Origin: Cryobacterium gelidum
GTDB lineage: Bacteria > Actinomycetota > Actinomycetes > Actinomycetales > Microbacteriaceae
Assembly: GCF_004403985.1 (NCBI RefSeq)
Contig: NZ_SOHL01000013.1
Coordinates: 186,001-250,000, forward strand
DNA: 64,000 nt
Direction of reading: 5' to 3'
Shown: positions 19,203 to 27,905 of the stretch, one piece after another
Numbering within the stretch: position 1 is the first letter of the stretch
Layout: each line of letters starts with the position of its first letter
Translations under genes and position numbers: made by a program
The notes under the pieces: model-generated
Databases searched by the model: none
Seen by the model: the letters and a program-made list of their open reading frames with translations, nothing else
Told to the model about the DNA's origin: nothing

Positions 19203-19883
19203 CTACTGGCCGGAGATGGTGATGGTAGCCCGGCGGCGGGTGGCGTCGATCAGGAGGGCGTTCTGGCCGTCGACGGACTCGGCCCAGGCCAGGGCAGCCT
19301 CGGGGCTCCGGCCGTGGCGCTCGTGCCGGTCGACCAGGCGGCGGAGACGCTCGGCCGCGCTGGTTTCGCAGAACCAGGATTCGGCGAGGAGGGCGTCGAT
19401 CTGCGTCCACGGCTCGGAGTCGGCGAGCAGGTAGTTTCCCTCCACCATGACCACACGCGCGCTTGGCAGCACGGCGATCTCGGCCGCGATGCCCTCGTCG
19501 ACGGTACGGTCGAAGCTCGGTGCGTAGACGGTGTGGTCATCTTCGGTGAGGAGGCGGCGGAGCAGGGCGACGAATCCCCAGCCATCGAAGGTGTCGATGG
19601 CTCCCTTGCGATCGTGTCGGCCGAGGCGATCGAGGGTGGCGTTGGCGAGGTGGAAGCCGTCCATGGGCAGGTGCACGGCGGAGTCGTCGCTGCCGAGCAA
19701 ACCGTTGACCTTTGCCACCACCTGCATGGCGAGAGTCGTTTTGCCGGCGCCCGGGCTGCCGGCGATGCCCACCAGGATGCGTCCGCGGGCCGGCAGGAGC
19801 GCGACGACCCGCTCGGCGAGATCGGTTAGTTGGGAGCATGCCGAGGGGCCGGCAATGGCGGCGGCGGTTTCAGTCTTCGACAT
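19203..19883 (-). CDS. Uridine/pantothenate-kinase-like P-loop kinase
   Basis: A 226-residue small-molecule kinase with Walker A VGIAGSPGAGKTTLA (about residues 38-52), the substrate loop LPMDGFHLANATLDRLG, VVMVEGNYLL, and the lid region RLRRLVDRHERHGRSPEAA. The pattern fits the nucleoside/nucleotide kinase family protein common in actinobacteria (panK/udk fold; some phosphorylate sugars such as fructose). Substrate is unknown. Start is the ATG at 19883. Confidence 0.83.
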   Translation of the reverse strand: MSKTETAAAIAGPSACSQLTDLAERVVALLPARGRILVGIAGSPGAGKTTLAMQVVAKVNGLLGSDDSAVHLPMDGFHLANATLDRLGRHDRKGAIDTFDGWGFVALLRRLLTEDDHTVYAPSFDRTVDEGIAAEIAVLPSARVVMVEGNYLLADSEPWTQIDALLAESWFCETSAAERLRRLVDRHERHGRSPEAALAWAESVDGQNALLIDATRRRATITISGQ

Positions 19884-19941
19884 GATTCGACTCTAGGGCG
19901 ACGGGGTCGAGTTGGTGTGAACGTGCGGGCGGCCTGCCGGA

Positions 19942-20271
19942 TCAGCGGCCGGTGGGGGGCCAGATGCCGTCGCATCCATTCTGCTGACAGGCGAATTGCC
20001 AGGACTGGCCGACGGGCACCACTTCCATGGGCATGAGGCAGCGTGGGCAATTCGGCGGACCGAGCACGAGTGCGCTGTCATTGGCCAGCTCGGCCTCGGT
20101 GTAGGGCGGGCCGAAGTACAGAAGCGAGCAGGCGTAGTTGGCGCAGCCGTAGTCGTAGGTGTCACCGTGCCAGGACACCAGCATGGGATCACCGCACTGC
20201 GGGCAGAGACGTGGCTGAGTCACGTCTCTCTTCTGAAAGACCCACGAGACGTTCTCGTTCATGTCATCCAT
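19942..20271 (-). CDS. Small double zinc-ribbon protein
   Basis: A 109-residue protein with paired Cys motifs: CPQCG near residue 24, CANYAC near 44, CPRC near 74 and CQQNGC near 94. It could bind two zincs as two ribbons. The C-terminus ends GCDGIWPPTGR. I do not recognise a named family. The last 26 coding bases before the unique tail recur exactly at 63887-63912. Starts at residues 1 and 4 are both possible. Confidence 0.7.
   Translation of the reverse strand: MDDMNENVSWVFQKRDVTQPRLCPQCGDPMLVSWHGDTYDYGCANYACSLLYFGPPYTEAELANDSALVLGPPNCPRCLMPMEVVPVGQSWQFACQQNGCDGIWPPTGR
19952..19977 (+). repeat. 26-bp exact repeat, copy 1
   Basis: Identical over 26 bases to 63887-63912 and in the same orientation. 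This copy encodes the C-terminal GCDGIWPPT of the zinc-ribbon protein, read on the minus strand. Confidence 0.85.
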
Positions 20272-20682
20272 GGGGTGAGACTAGTCCCGCAGGCCCGCGC
20301 GCACCCGGTTTTGGACGATCTGTGGAGAATTTTCGGTCGGCCTGGCGGTCTGGGCGCACCCGTGGCGGCTGGGCGCACGATCGAACATGCGCCCAGCCAC
20401 TCAACGTGTGCCCGGCCCAGGAGGCGCCGGTCATTGTGTCGGCGCTGCTGGCATGGCGACCAAATCCTGTCAGCGCAAGCCGTGGCGCATCGAGACGGGT
20501 CCGGCTGTGCCCAGCATTGGGGGCTGGGGGCTGGGCACTTGAGCGGGATGCTCCGTCGTTGCGTTCACTAGGATCAAAATCGCAAAGCACTTATCGCTCC
20601 CCCACGGGGAGCACGACCCGTGGTTGGATGCGACTCGGCCCGCCCGTTCGCGTTCGCCGACGAACCAACGCGAGGCGCACTA
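20272..20682. other. 411-base intergenic region with inverted repeats
   Basis: No convincing gene. Two perfect 9-bp inverted repeats share a TGGGC core: CTGGGCGCA at 20369 with TGCGCCCAG at 20388, and GTGCCCAGC at 20507 with GCTGGGCAC at 20530. A direct repeat of CTGGGCGCAC lies at 20350 and 20369. TTCACT...TAGGAT near 20562-20573 could be part of the promoter of the following gene, which would have a long leader. Confidence 0.5.
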
Positions 20683-20991
20683 ATGGGCAAATTAACATAC
20701 GACTCGAGCATCACCGTCGATTTCGACGATCGTGTGCTCGCGCACATTCAACTCGTGATCGGAGCCAAACTGCGTCGCGGGGAATCCTTCTACTTCTCCT
20801 GGCGTGATGACCCCCTCGTCGGCGGAGGCCGCAGCACCGTCTGGATGCATCCCGGCATCTCCCTGGCCTATAAATACTTCGGCAGCAAGACGCCGACCCT
20901 CAACCGCGACTGGGTCGAGGCGCTGTCGCTGTCGGCCAACTCGGCCACCGGCCTGCAGATCGTGGCCGAGCCACCGCCGCGCACCCCCTAG
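20683..20991 (+). CDS. Small conserved Microbacteriaceae-type protein, unknown function
   Basis: A 102-residue protein beginning MGKLTYDSSITVDFDDRVLA, with FYFSWRDDPLVGGGRSTVWM and a LAYKYFGSK segment. I recognise this as a small conserved family frequent in Microbacteriaceae. Some databases label members ATP-dependent DNA ligase, although no ligase motif is visible. Function is unknown. An upstream in-frame start at 20620 exists, but family alignment favours 20683. It is convergent with tdk. Confidence 0.8.
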   Translation: MGKLTYDSSITVDFDDRVLAHIQLVIGAKLRRGESFYFSWRDDPLVGGGRSTVWMHPGISLAYKYFGSKTPTLNRDWVEALSLSANSATGLQIVAEPPPRTP

Positions 20992-21010
20992 CGGATACGC
21001 GCGGCGCGCG

Positions 21011-21051
21011 GCCGGGTCTCGCGCCCGGCGCCCCGTGAGCTTCTCGCTCAC
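21011..21051. terminator. Two adjacent hairpins between convergent genes
   Basis: GCCGGG/CCCGGC (21011-21029) and GTGAGC/GCTCAC (21035-21051) are stacked between the stop at 20991 and the tdk stop at 21112. They are modest stems without clear T-runs. Confidence 0.45.
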
Positions 21052-21111
21052 ACATTGGCTGCCAGCACGACGGTGGCCGGTCAACGCTGATCCGCTGACG
21101 GCGAGTTGCGG

Positions 21112-21744
21112 TTATTCCGTCGCCGCGGGCCGGCTGCGGTTGTTCAGCACGCCGTGGCTCTCGTCGAGGTAGCAGCTACCGCAGAGCGACTCGTAGGTGA
21201 CTTCTTCGCCGTCGATAGCCACCTGATCGCCGTCGAAAACAAAGTCGCCGTCTATTTTGCGCGCGTTGAAGACGGCTTTGCGCCCGCAGCGGCAGATGGT
21301 TTTGAGCTCTTCGAGGCTGTGGGCGACCTCGAGCAGACGGCGACTTCCGGGAAAAGCGACGGTCTGAAAATCCGTGCGAATGCCATACGCCAACACCGGC
21401 ACGTTTTCGAGAATGGCGATCCGCAGCAGGTCGTCGACCTGGGTTTCGGTCAGAAACTGGGCTTCGTCGAGCAGCAGGGCGCTCACGTCGCGGCCGGACC
21501 GGTGGAGCACCTGGGCGCGCTGCTGCTGGAACAGTGCGTAAGCATCCGCTTCGGGGGCGAGCAGAAAATCGACAGCTCGGGTGACGCCGAGACGGGAGAG
21601 TATGCCGCGGTCGCCCTTGGTGTCGACCGAGGGTTTGGCGAGTAGCACGTGGTGCCCGCGCTCCTCATAGTTATAAGCCGCCTGCAGCATCGACGTACTT
21701 TTGCCGCTGTTCATGGCGCCGTATCGGAAGTACAGTTTCGCCAC
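21112..21744 (-). CDS. tdk: Thymidine kinase
   Basis: A 210-residue type II thymidine kinase that phosphorylates thymidine in pyrimidine salvage. The P-loop is YGAMNSGKSTSMLQAAYNYE (residues 8-27), the DEAQ motif LLLDEAQFLTETQVDDLL, and the thymidine lasso region and zinc-site Cys residues are ICRCGRKAVFNAR and SLCGSCYL. Start is GTG at 21744 and shares one base with the upstream gene's stop, placing tdk last in an operon with two membrane sensor-like proteins. Confidence 0.95.
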   Translation of the reverse strand: MAKLYFRYGAMNSGKSTSMLQAAYNYEERGHHVLLAKPSVDTKGDRGILSRLGVTRAVDFLLAPEADAYALFQQQRAQVLHRSGRDVSALLLDEAQFLTETQVDDLLRIAILENVPVLAYGIRTDFQTVAFPGSRRLLEVAHSLEELKTICRCGRKAVFNARKIDGDFVFDGDQVAIDGEEVTYESLCGSCYLDESHGVLNNRSRPAATE

Positions 21745-23189
21745 TATGAGCCTTTGATTCTGGGGGCCGGGGTCTGGCCACGTTCAGCGTCAAATTCTAG
21801 CGTGAGCAGCGGATGCCGGCTGGTGACCCGCACCCGGGTGAACACGGCGCGCAGCACGCTGAGGTATGGGCGCAGGGCACGGCGCCGCTGAATCGACGGC
21901 AGGGAGATACCGGCCTGAATGGTGATGGTGTCGACAGCGCCGAGGACCGCGCTGCTATGCCGGTCGATGATCATGCGTGGGCGCGTGGTGGCGGCGTGCA
22001 CCTGAGCCTGCGCGCGGGCCTGGGCTCTGGCCTGGGCGGCGGCGTGCGCCTGGGCGGCGGTGACGATCGCCATGGTCATGGTGTCGGTGGCCGGTGTCGA
22101 GCGGGCTCCGCGGTGACCGAAGGCCTGAGTGATGTGGTCCGTGTCGGTGGGGGCGGCGCCGGATCCGTCGATCTGCACGACGAGGCTGGTGGGGTCGAAG
22201 CCCCTGAGCGTGCAGAGGGCCACGATCAGGGCGCCGACGGCAGCGCGCTGGTCGGAGTCGAAGCCGGTCGCGCGCCGTTCGGGGTCGGCGATGACGCAGA
22301 GCGGGGTGAGGCCGCGCCTGCGCAGTGCCTCGCGTTCACGGTCGATGAGGTCGTCGAGCCAGGTGTGGTCGACTTCGGCCACGAGCACCCGGCGCACCTG
22401 GAAGGCGAGGGAGCGCGCGCGCTTGACGTCGGCGGCGGTGAGGGATCCTCGATCGAGAACGTCGGCGAGAAAGGGCAACACGTCGGCACCGAGATTGGTC
22501 AGTCGATGGTCGACCACGGATTGCGCGAGGAGGCCGCGACTGGCTTCGGTGCGCGCTCGGATAGCGCGGCGGGCATCCGTCTGCCAGCGGTGAATGGAGT
22601 TGACGACCTGACGCGAGTACGCGGCACCGGCAAGGGTGGGCGCGAGAACCTGGGTCATGGCAATGATCGCGAACAGTAGGGGCAGGGTCTGCACGTCGAG
22701 GAAGGGCGACTGCGCGAGGGCCGTGAGTCCGACGACCAGGGCGACTGACCCGCCGAGCACGAGGATCTCTTTCCCCGGCCGGAAGGGCGCGAGGGCGAGC
22801 AGTAGCAGGCCGAGGCCAATCGGGGCGAAATCATCTTGAATCATGCCGTTCAGGTGCCAGGTGCTCGCCGCGGCGAGCAGATGCGCGGTGACGCCGAGGG
22901 CGACGATCACGATGGCGCGCCCGCGAGTGAAGGGGGCCAGATCGGGGCGAGCCGACCACACGAGTGCGGCCGCCGCAATTATGAGCACGGCAACGGCGGC
23001 CGCGGCGACCTCAACGATCTGAATTTCGTGCAGGCGTGAGGCCGTGGTGACGACGGCGTAGGTCACAACGATGACGGCGACAACCGGGGCGAGGGGCCAC
23101 ACGGCGAGGCCTCCGATCGGGTCGAGGCGCTGCTGCGAAGCGGATGCCGGTGCGCGCGGCCGCCGCGGCGTGGGGGTGGCGCGGGTCAT
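21744..23189 (-). CDS. Membrane protein with degenerate sensor-kinase-like C-terminus
   Basis: A 481-residue protein. After a Pro/Arg/Ala-rich leader, six or seven hydrophobic segments span about residues 30-205. The cytoplasmic part has helices resembling a dimerisation domain (VVDHRLTNLGADVLPFL) and a region resembling a worn-down ATPase domain, without clear N or G boxes. An Ala/Gln-rich stretch (AQARAQARAQAQVHAA) lies near residue 390. It overlaps the next sensor gene by four bases and tdk by one. It probably works with the 416-residue kinase-like protein; the role is unknown. Confidence 0.7.
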   Translation of the reverse strand: MTRATPTPRRPRAPASASQQRLDPIGGLAVWPLAPVVAVIVVTYAVVTTASRLHEIQIVEVAAAAVAVLIIAAAALVWSARPDLAPFTRGRAIVIVALGVTAHLLAAASTWHLNGMIQDDFAPIGLGLLLLALAPFRPGKEILVLGGSVALVVGLTALAQSPFLDVQTLPLLFAIIAMTQVLAPTLAGAAYSRQVVNSIHRWQTDARRAIRARTEASRGLLAQSVVDHRLTNLGADVLPFLADVLDRGSLTAADVKRARSLAFQVRRVLVAEVDHTWLDDLIDREREALRRRGLTPLCVIADPERRATGFDSDQRAAVGALIVALCTLRGFDPTSLVVQIDGSGAAPTDTDHITQAFGHRGARSTPATDTMTMAIVTAAQAHAAAQARAQARAQAQVHAATTRPRMIIDRHSSAVLGAVDTITIQAGISLPSIQRRRALRPYLSVLRAVFTRVRVTSRHPLLTLEFDAERGQTPAPRIKGS

Positions 23190-24436
23190 GGGGTGGGCCG
23201 CCCAGACACTGGGACGTTCTGCCCTTGTGCCGCGGGCACGGTCAGGCGCACGCTCGTGCCGGCACCGGGGCGGCTCCAGATGAGCACTGATCCGCCGAGC
23301 TGTTCAATGCGGCGCCGCACGGACTGCCGGAGACCCAGTCGGTCGGAAGCGGATTCCGATTCGGTGAAACCGCGGCCGGCATCCGTTATCAGGAGTGAGA
23401 TCGTGGTCAGGTCGGATTCGATAGCGACCTCGGCCGAGGCGATCCCGGCGTGGAGGATGACGTTGACGAGGCACTGTTGCACGGCGAGGCCGACGTCGCG
23501 GTCGCTGCCGGCGTCGAGGCGGGCGAGGGCGTCGCGATCGCCGGTGACCTCGATGGTGAGTCCGCGGTCACGACACCGTCGGATGGCGGTGTACACGGCG
23601 CTCGCATGCCAGTCGTCGCCGGCGGTCGGCTGCGCGGTGACCGTGGATTGCGGGGCGGTGCTACTGCGGGCGTCGATGTCCGTGAGCCAGTTCGTGTCGT
23701 GCAGGGTGGTCAGTGTGTAGTTGAGGCTCGCGCGCAGCCCCGGGGAGAGAGCGCCCGGTTCGGCCAGGGACAGGTCGACGAGCTGGGCCACGGTCGTATC
23801 GTTGAGCAGGGCGATGGCGCGAGTGTCGAGGGCGTCACGCAGCTGCCGGTTGGCGCCCTCTTGCACCGCGCGATGAACCGCGGGCTGGGCGGCGTTGCTG
23901 ACGCGGCGGTCGATACCGGCGAGCACCATGGCACCGACCAAAACGAGGTAGGTCGAGAGGGTGAACAGGTCGGTCCGATACGGCACCGTGGTGCCGAGAA
24001 TCGCGAGGAACGCGGCGGCCTCCGCCAGGAGAAAGGCTGCGGTGCTCCAGAGCACCCCGCCGAGGGCGGTGGATCCGGCGCCGCCGACCATGACCAGTGC
24101 CATCTTGGGCAGGGCGGCGAGGTACATATTCGACGTGGGGAACACGTCGGGAACGCCGAGCACGGTCAGTGTGAAAACGTAAACGCCGAGGGTACCCACG
24201 ATCAAATAGGCAACGGCCAACGCGATGCGCCGATGCCGGGTGAAGAGCACGAGCAGGGCGCCCATAGCGACCACGACCACAATGGTGATCCAGAGCTCCG
24301 GGCTGCGATTGAGGCTGAGGATGGAGACCGACACCGCCGCCGCCATCAGACAGGTCAACGCAAACCAGTGCGCAGCCCGCGCGAGAGCGCGCGCGAGCGT
24401 CTGCTGGACCAGATGGCCGGGTAACCCTAGAGACAT
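23186..24436 (-). CDS. Membrane sensor histidine kinase-like protein (HATPase)
   Basis: A 416-residue protein with six hydrophobic segments (about residues 20-190). A helical region and an HATPase_c domain follow: N-box-like VQQCLVNVILHAG and G1 box DAGRGF, ending in a RPGAGTSVRLTVP beta strand. The usual HisKA H-E-L motif is not evident; the layout recalls NarL-partner kinases. No response regulator gene adjoins it. It is the first gene of a probable operon: this gene, the 481-residue protein, tdk. Confidence 0.75.
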   Translation of the reverse strand: MSLGLPGHLVQQTLARALARAAHWFALTCLMAAAVSVSILSLNRSPELWITIVVVVAMGALLVLFTRHRRIALAVAYLIVGTLGVYVFTLTVLGVPDVFPTSNMYLAALPKMALVMVGGAGSTALGGVLWSTAAFLLAEAAAFLAILGTTVPYRTDLFTLSTYLVLVGAMVLAGIDRRVSNAAQPAVHRAVQEGANRQLRDALDTRAIALLNDTTVAQLVDLSLAEPGALSPGLRASLNYTLTTLHDTNWLTDIDARSSTAPQSTVTAQPTAGDDWHASAVYTAIRRCRDRGLTIEVTGDRDALARLDAGSDRDVGLAVQQCLVNVILHAGIASAEVAIESDLTTISLLITDAGRGFTESESASDRLGLRQSVRRRIEQLGGSVLIWSRPGAGTSVRLTVPAAQGQNVPVSGRPTP

Positions 24437-24479
24437 AATTTCCCCCTCGCTAAGTATGCCACCGGGCTGCGACCGAGCC

Positions 24480-24586
24480 GTGTGGGCGCGGGTGGCGGAC
24501 GCCGGGGGGGGGCTTGCGGGCGGGGTTGGGGGGCGTGTGGGTGCGGGGGCGGACGCCGGGGGCGCGTGCGGTCGGGGTTACCGGGG
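24480..24586. repeat. Imperfect tandem duplication, about 54 bp, G-rich
   Basis: Two head-to-tail copies share GTGTGGG, GGCGGACGCCGGGGG and CGGGGTT in order, with period about 54. Long G-runs (nine in a row near 24504) give strong G-quadruplex potential. It fills the gap between the radical SAM stop and the start of the sensor gene at 24436. Confidence 0.65.
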
Positions 24587-25810
24587 TCAGAACAATGTGG
24601 GCGCCCATTTGGGCGGTAGTTCGGCGGCGATCAGGGATGGGCGAGCCGTGTTCACCGGGCTCCCGACCGCGCTACCTACCGCTAGCTGGGCAAGGTCACT
24701 GGCGGCTGCCGCGGTGGGCGCGAAGTGGGGCGGCTTGCGCGTGGCTGGTGGGGGCATCCGTTCCGGGGACGCCGGGAGCGCGCTCGACCGCAGGCCACCG
24801 GTGGAGAGGTCGACGACACCGCGTTCGAGCCCGTGCGCGCGGATGAGCGGTCCGATGCGGGCGGCGAGCCAGGTGCGATACTCCTTGGGCGCGTATTGGC
24901 CGCCGGCGTAGAGCTCCCGGTAGCGGCCGACAAGCTCGGGGTGGTCGCGGGCCAGCCACTGCAGGTACCAGTCTTTGACGGCGGGCTTGAGGTTGAGCCC
25001 GGAGTAGAGCACGCTCGTGGCTCCGGCCGCTTTGGCCTGCCGCAGGGCCTCGTCGAGGTGGGCGCGAGTGTCGGTGAGGAACGGCAGAATGGGCATGAGA
25101 AAGATGCCACAGTCGAGTCCGCGTTCGCGCACCGCGGTGACCGTGGCCAGGCGTGCCTTCGTGGTGGGGGTGCCGGGCTCAACCGACTGCTGCAGCCCGG
25201 CACGCAGTCCATCGTCGGGCAGTCCTGCGTCGGGCAGTCCTTCGTCATAGATGGCGATCGACATGGCGAGGTCGACCGGAACACGCGCGCTCGCCTCGAC
25301 GAGCAGGTCGAGGTCGCGGCGCAGCAGCGTTCCCTTGGTGAGGATGGAGATGGGGGTTTTACTGTCGGCGAGGGCCGCGATGATGCCGGGCATGAGCCGG
25401 TAGCGTCCCTCGGCACGCTGGTACGGGTCGGTGTTGGTACCAAGGGCCACCGGATGCCGCCCCCAGGTAGGTTTCGCGAGTTCTTTTCGTAAGACCTCGG
25501 CCACGTTGACCTTCACGATGATCTCGCTGTCGAAATCTTTGCCGGCGTCGAGGTCGAGGTACTGGTGGGTGGGCCGCGCGAAGCAATAGGTGCAGGCGTG
25601 TGAACAGCCGCGGTAGGGATTGATCGTATAGCCGAACGGCAGCGCGCTCTGCCCGGGTACGTGGTTCAGCGCCGACTTGGCGAGGATCTCGTGGAACGTG
25701 ATGCCGGCGAACTCGGGCGTCTGCACGCTACGGACGAGGTTGTTCAGGCGGGCGAGGCCAGGCAGCGCTCCAACGTGCTCGGTCTGTAGTTTCTGTTCGT
25801 TCCACCGCAT
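24587..25810 (-). CDS. Rv2578c-family radical SAM protein
   Basis: A 407-residue protein with the radical SAM cluster motif in YRGCSHACTYCFARPTH (about residues 67-83; CxxxCxxC) and the SPL-like features LGTNTDPYQRAEGRYRLMPG and ISILTKGTLLRRDLDLL. Family members are widespread in actinobacteria, resemble spore photoproduct lyase, and have no settled substrate. A local repeat inserts GLPDAGLPDDGL near residue 195. The C-terminal 50 residues are Pro/Ala-rich and probably disordered. It is divergent from topoisomerase IB. Confidence 0.88.
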   Translation of the reverse strand: MRWNEQKLQTEHVGALPGLARLNNLVRSVQTPEFAGITFHEILAKSALNHVPGQSALPFGYTINPYRGCSHACTYCFARPTHQYLDLDAGKDFDSEIIVKVNVAEVLRKELAKPTWGRHPVALGTNTDPYQRAEGRYRLMPGIIAALADSKTPISILTKGTLLRRDLDLLVEASARVPVDLAMSIAIYDEGLPDAGLPDDGLRAGLQQSVEPGTPTTKARLATVTAVRERGLDCGIFLMPILPFLTDTRAHLDEALRQAKAAGATSVLYSGLNLKPAVKDWYLQWLARDHPELVGRYRELYAGGQYAPKEYRTWLAARIGPLIRAHGLERGVVDLSTGGLRSSALPASPERMPPPATRKPPHFAPTAAAASDLAQLAVGSAVGSPVNTARPSLIAAELPPKWAPTLF

Positions 25811-25935
25811 GATTCAAGTCGAACACAGCTACGAGTAAAATGCAAGCTGTCCTGCAAAAAACCGGATGTTCAACATCCGCTCTGGGTCAAGTCGCAGTAT
25901 TGTTCCGTCATGCACCCCCTCTCGATGGCACCCGC

Positions 25936-26973
25936 ATGACCCGGCTGCGACGCAGCGACCCGACCCGGCCGGGGTATGCTCGGCGGCGCTCGGGTACCGG
26001 CTTCAGCTACCGCGACCCGGCCGGGGGGCCAGTCACCGAGAAAGAATTGCGGGAGCGGTTCGCGGCCCTCGCGATACCGCCGGCCTGGACCGACGTGTGG
26101 ATCTCACCGCACCTCAACGGTCATATTCAAGCGATCGGCGTCGATGCTGCCGGGCGCCGCCAATACATCTACCATCCGGTCTGGCGCGAACAGAAGGACC
26201 GCCTGAAGTTCGAGCGTGCACTGCAGCTGGCCGAATCGCTCCCGCGGGTGCGCGGCCAGGTCACCCGGGAGTTGCGCGGCGACGGCCCGCCGCGCACCCG
26301 GGCGCTCGCCGCTGCGTTCCGCATCCTCGACCGGGCCTCGCTGCGCATCGGTAGCGAGCGTTACGCCGACACCTATGGCAGCCACGGACTTTCGACACTG
26401 CTCTGTTCGCACGTCATGGTGCGAGGCGACGTGGTGCGGCTGAATTTTCCGGCCAAGAGTGGGCAGCAATTTCAGGGCGTGATAGCGGATGCCGACCTCG
26501 CGACCTACCTGCGCCCCCGACTGCGCGACCGCCCGGAAGCGCCCCTGCTGTCGTGGATATCGGATGATGTCGAGAGCGCCGTGTCGGCGGCCGACATCAA
26601 CGATTTCATCAAGGAACGCACCGGGGGCGAATTCACCGCGAAAGACTTTCGCACCCTGCGGGGCACAGCCGCTGCTGCGCAGAGCCTGGCCCAGAGCTTC
26701 GCACAGAGCTTGTCGGCAGGAACCGTGCCGTTATCATCCCCGGCACGGCCGCCGAGCGCAGCAACCCGGAGCCGTCGCGCCGACGACCGCGCCATTGCCG
26801 AAGCGATGCGGCAGGCCGCCGATGCGCTCGGCAACACACCGGCGATCGCGCGCACGAGCTACGTCGATCCGCGCGTTGTCGACCTGTTTCGGGCGGGTGA
26901 AACCATCGACCCCGCGGGGCGAGTCTCGGTCGAAACGGCGCTGCGCGCTTTGCTCCTCGGCGACGGTGCATGA
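25936..26973 (+). CDS. DNA topoisomerase IB
   Basis: A 345-residue eukaryote-like bacterial topoisomerase IB that relaxes supercoils through a 3'-phosphotyrosine link. Early motifs are TGFSYRD and IPPAWTDVWISPHLNGHIQA. The catalytic core has RIGSERYADTYGSHGLSTLL (active-site Arg), the KSGQ strand, FTAKDFRTLRGTAAAA and the Tyr in ARTSYVDPRVVDLF (about residue 306). Start is set at MTRLRRSDPTRPG (25936); a longer frame begins at 25840. Confidence 0.92.
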   Translation: MTRLRRSDPTRPGYARRRSGTGFSYRDPAGGPVTEKELRERFAALAIPPAWTDVWISPHLNGHIQAIGVDAAGRRQYIYHPVWREQKDRLKFERALQLAESLPRVRGQVTRELRGDGPPRTRALAAAFRILDRASLRIGSERYADTYGSHGLSTLLCSHVMVRGDVVRLNFPAKSGQQFQGVIADADLATYLRPRLRDRPEAPLLSWISDDVESAVSAADINDFIKERTGGEFTAKDFRTLRGTAAAAQSLAQSFAQSLSAGTVPLSSPARPPSAATRSRRADDRAIAEAMRQAADALGNTPAIARTSYVDPRVVDLFRAGETIDPAGRVSVETALRALLLGDGA

Positions 26974-27087
26974 TTCTCGGTTCGGGCTCCGGGCGCGGTG
27001 CGGTGCGGTGCGGGATATTTTCCCTGAATAGCACCTGTTCGGGGTATAACTTGATTGCCGCCCGTTGACCCCCGGAAAGGTATTTCA

Positions 27088-27519
27088 GTGACCCACGATT
27101 CTGACCCCATAGACCAACCACCACTCGACGCTCCCGATACCGGGCCAGATGCGCCGAGCTCCCCCAGTAATCCCGACCAGCTCGTGGGACCGGACGGCCC
27201 CAACGGCCCCGCAGAGGAACACGCGGAGGAACACACCCAGGAACACGCCGACTCCGCCGTTCCAGTCCCCAGCGCGAGCACCGGTCCCGACGGGCCAGCC
27301 CCGGGCGAGGCCGGGTCGACCGCCGGTGAAGCCTCTGCGGCGTCCCCGGCCGATCCAGACAGCGACGCCGAGGACGACCAGGACAACCTCGACAACGAAG
27401 CGAACCGGGATGCCGATAACACGGACGACCCCGACCCCGACGACACGGCATCGAACCCGGATCTAATCGGTCACGGGGTGGACGAGGAAGACCCCGCACT
27501 GGCGGAACCAACCGCCTAG
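27088..27519 (+). CDS. Acidic low-complexity protein
   Basis: A 143-residue protein, strongly acidic and rich in Pro, Asp, Glu, Ala and Gly, with stretches such as EEHAEEHTQEHAD and DSDAEDDQDNLDNEANRDAD. It is probably disordered, with no signal peptide. Start is GTG at 27088 with GGAAAGG upstream. It is followed 24 bases later by the YtxH-like gene and probably co-transcribed. No function can be given. Confidence 0.65.
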   Translation: MTHDSDPIDQPPLDAPDTGPDAPSSPSNPDQLVGPDGPNGPAEEHAEEHTQEHADSAVPVPSASTGPDGPAPGEAGSTAGEASAASPADPDSDAEDDQDNLDNEANRDADNTDDPDPDDTASNPDLIGHGVDEEDPALAEPTA

Positions 27520-27543
27520 ACCCATCACCCCAAAGGAGTACCC

Positions 27544-27825
27544 ATGAAAGGCAAACTACTGTTTCTCGCTGGCACCGCGACGGGTTTCGTGATCGGATCC
27601 CGGTCCGGACGCCAGTCCTACGACCGCCTCAGCGCGAAAGCCCACGCGTTGTGGGGCGAACCCGGCACACAGAAGGTCGTTTCGCAGGCAGAGTCCATCG
27701 CCCGCGACGCCGCATCCGTGGCCCAAACCAAGGTGAGCGGTCTGCTCGACCGCACCGAGGCGTCCGTCAAAAAAGAGAAGCACGCAACCAACCCCACAAC
27801 GGATGCCACCAGTTACGAAATATAG
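27544..27825 (+). CDS. YtxH-like small membrane-anchored protein
   Basis: A 93-residue protein opening MKGKLLFLAGTATGFVIGSR: one glycine-rich N-terminal membrane segment with the GFVIGSRSGR boundary typical of YtxH-domain proteins. A charged helical cytoplasmic part and a Lys/Thr-rich tail follow. Family members are stress-linked envelope proteins of unclear role. The AAAGGAG ribosome site is well placed. Confidence 0.82.
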   Translation: MKGKLLFLAGTATGFVIGSRSGRQSYDRLSAKAHALWGEPGTQKVVSQAESIARDAASVAQTKVSGLLDRTEASVKKEKHATNPTTDATSYEI

Positions 27826-27905
27826 TTCACGACGTGGCGCCGCCTCCCCGGGTGGCGTGCGTGGCGCGGGGTCTCGGCCGTGGGCTCGTTTGTGACGTGG
27901 CCAAA

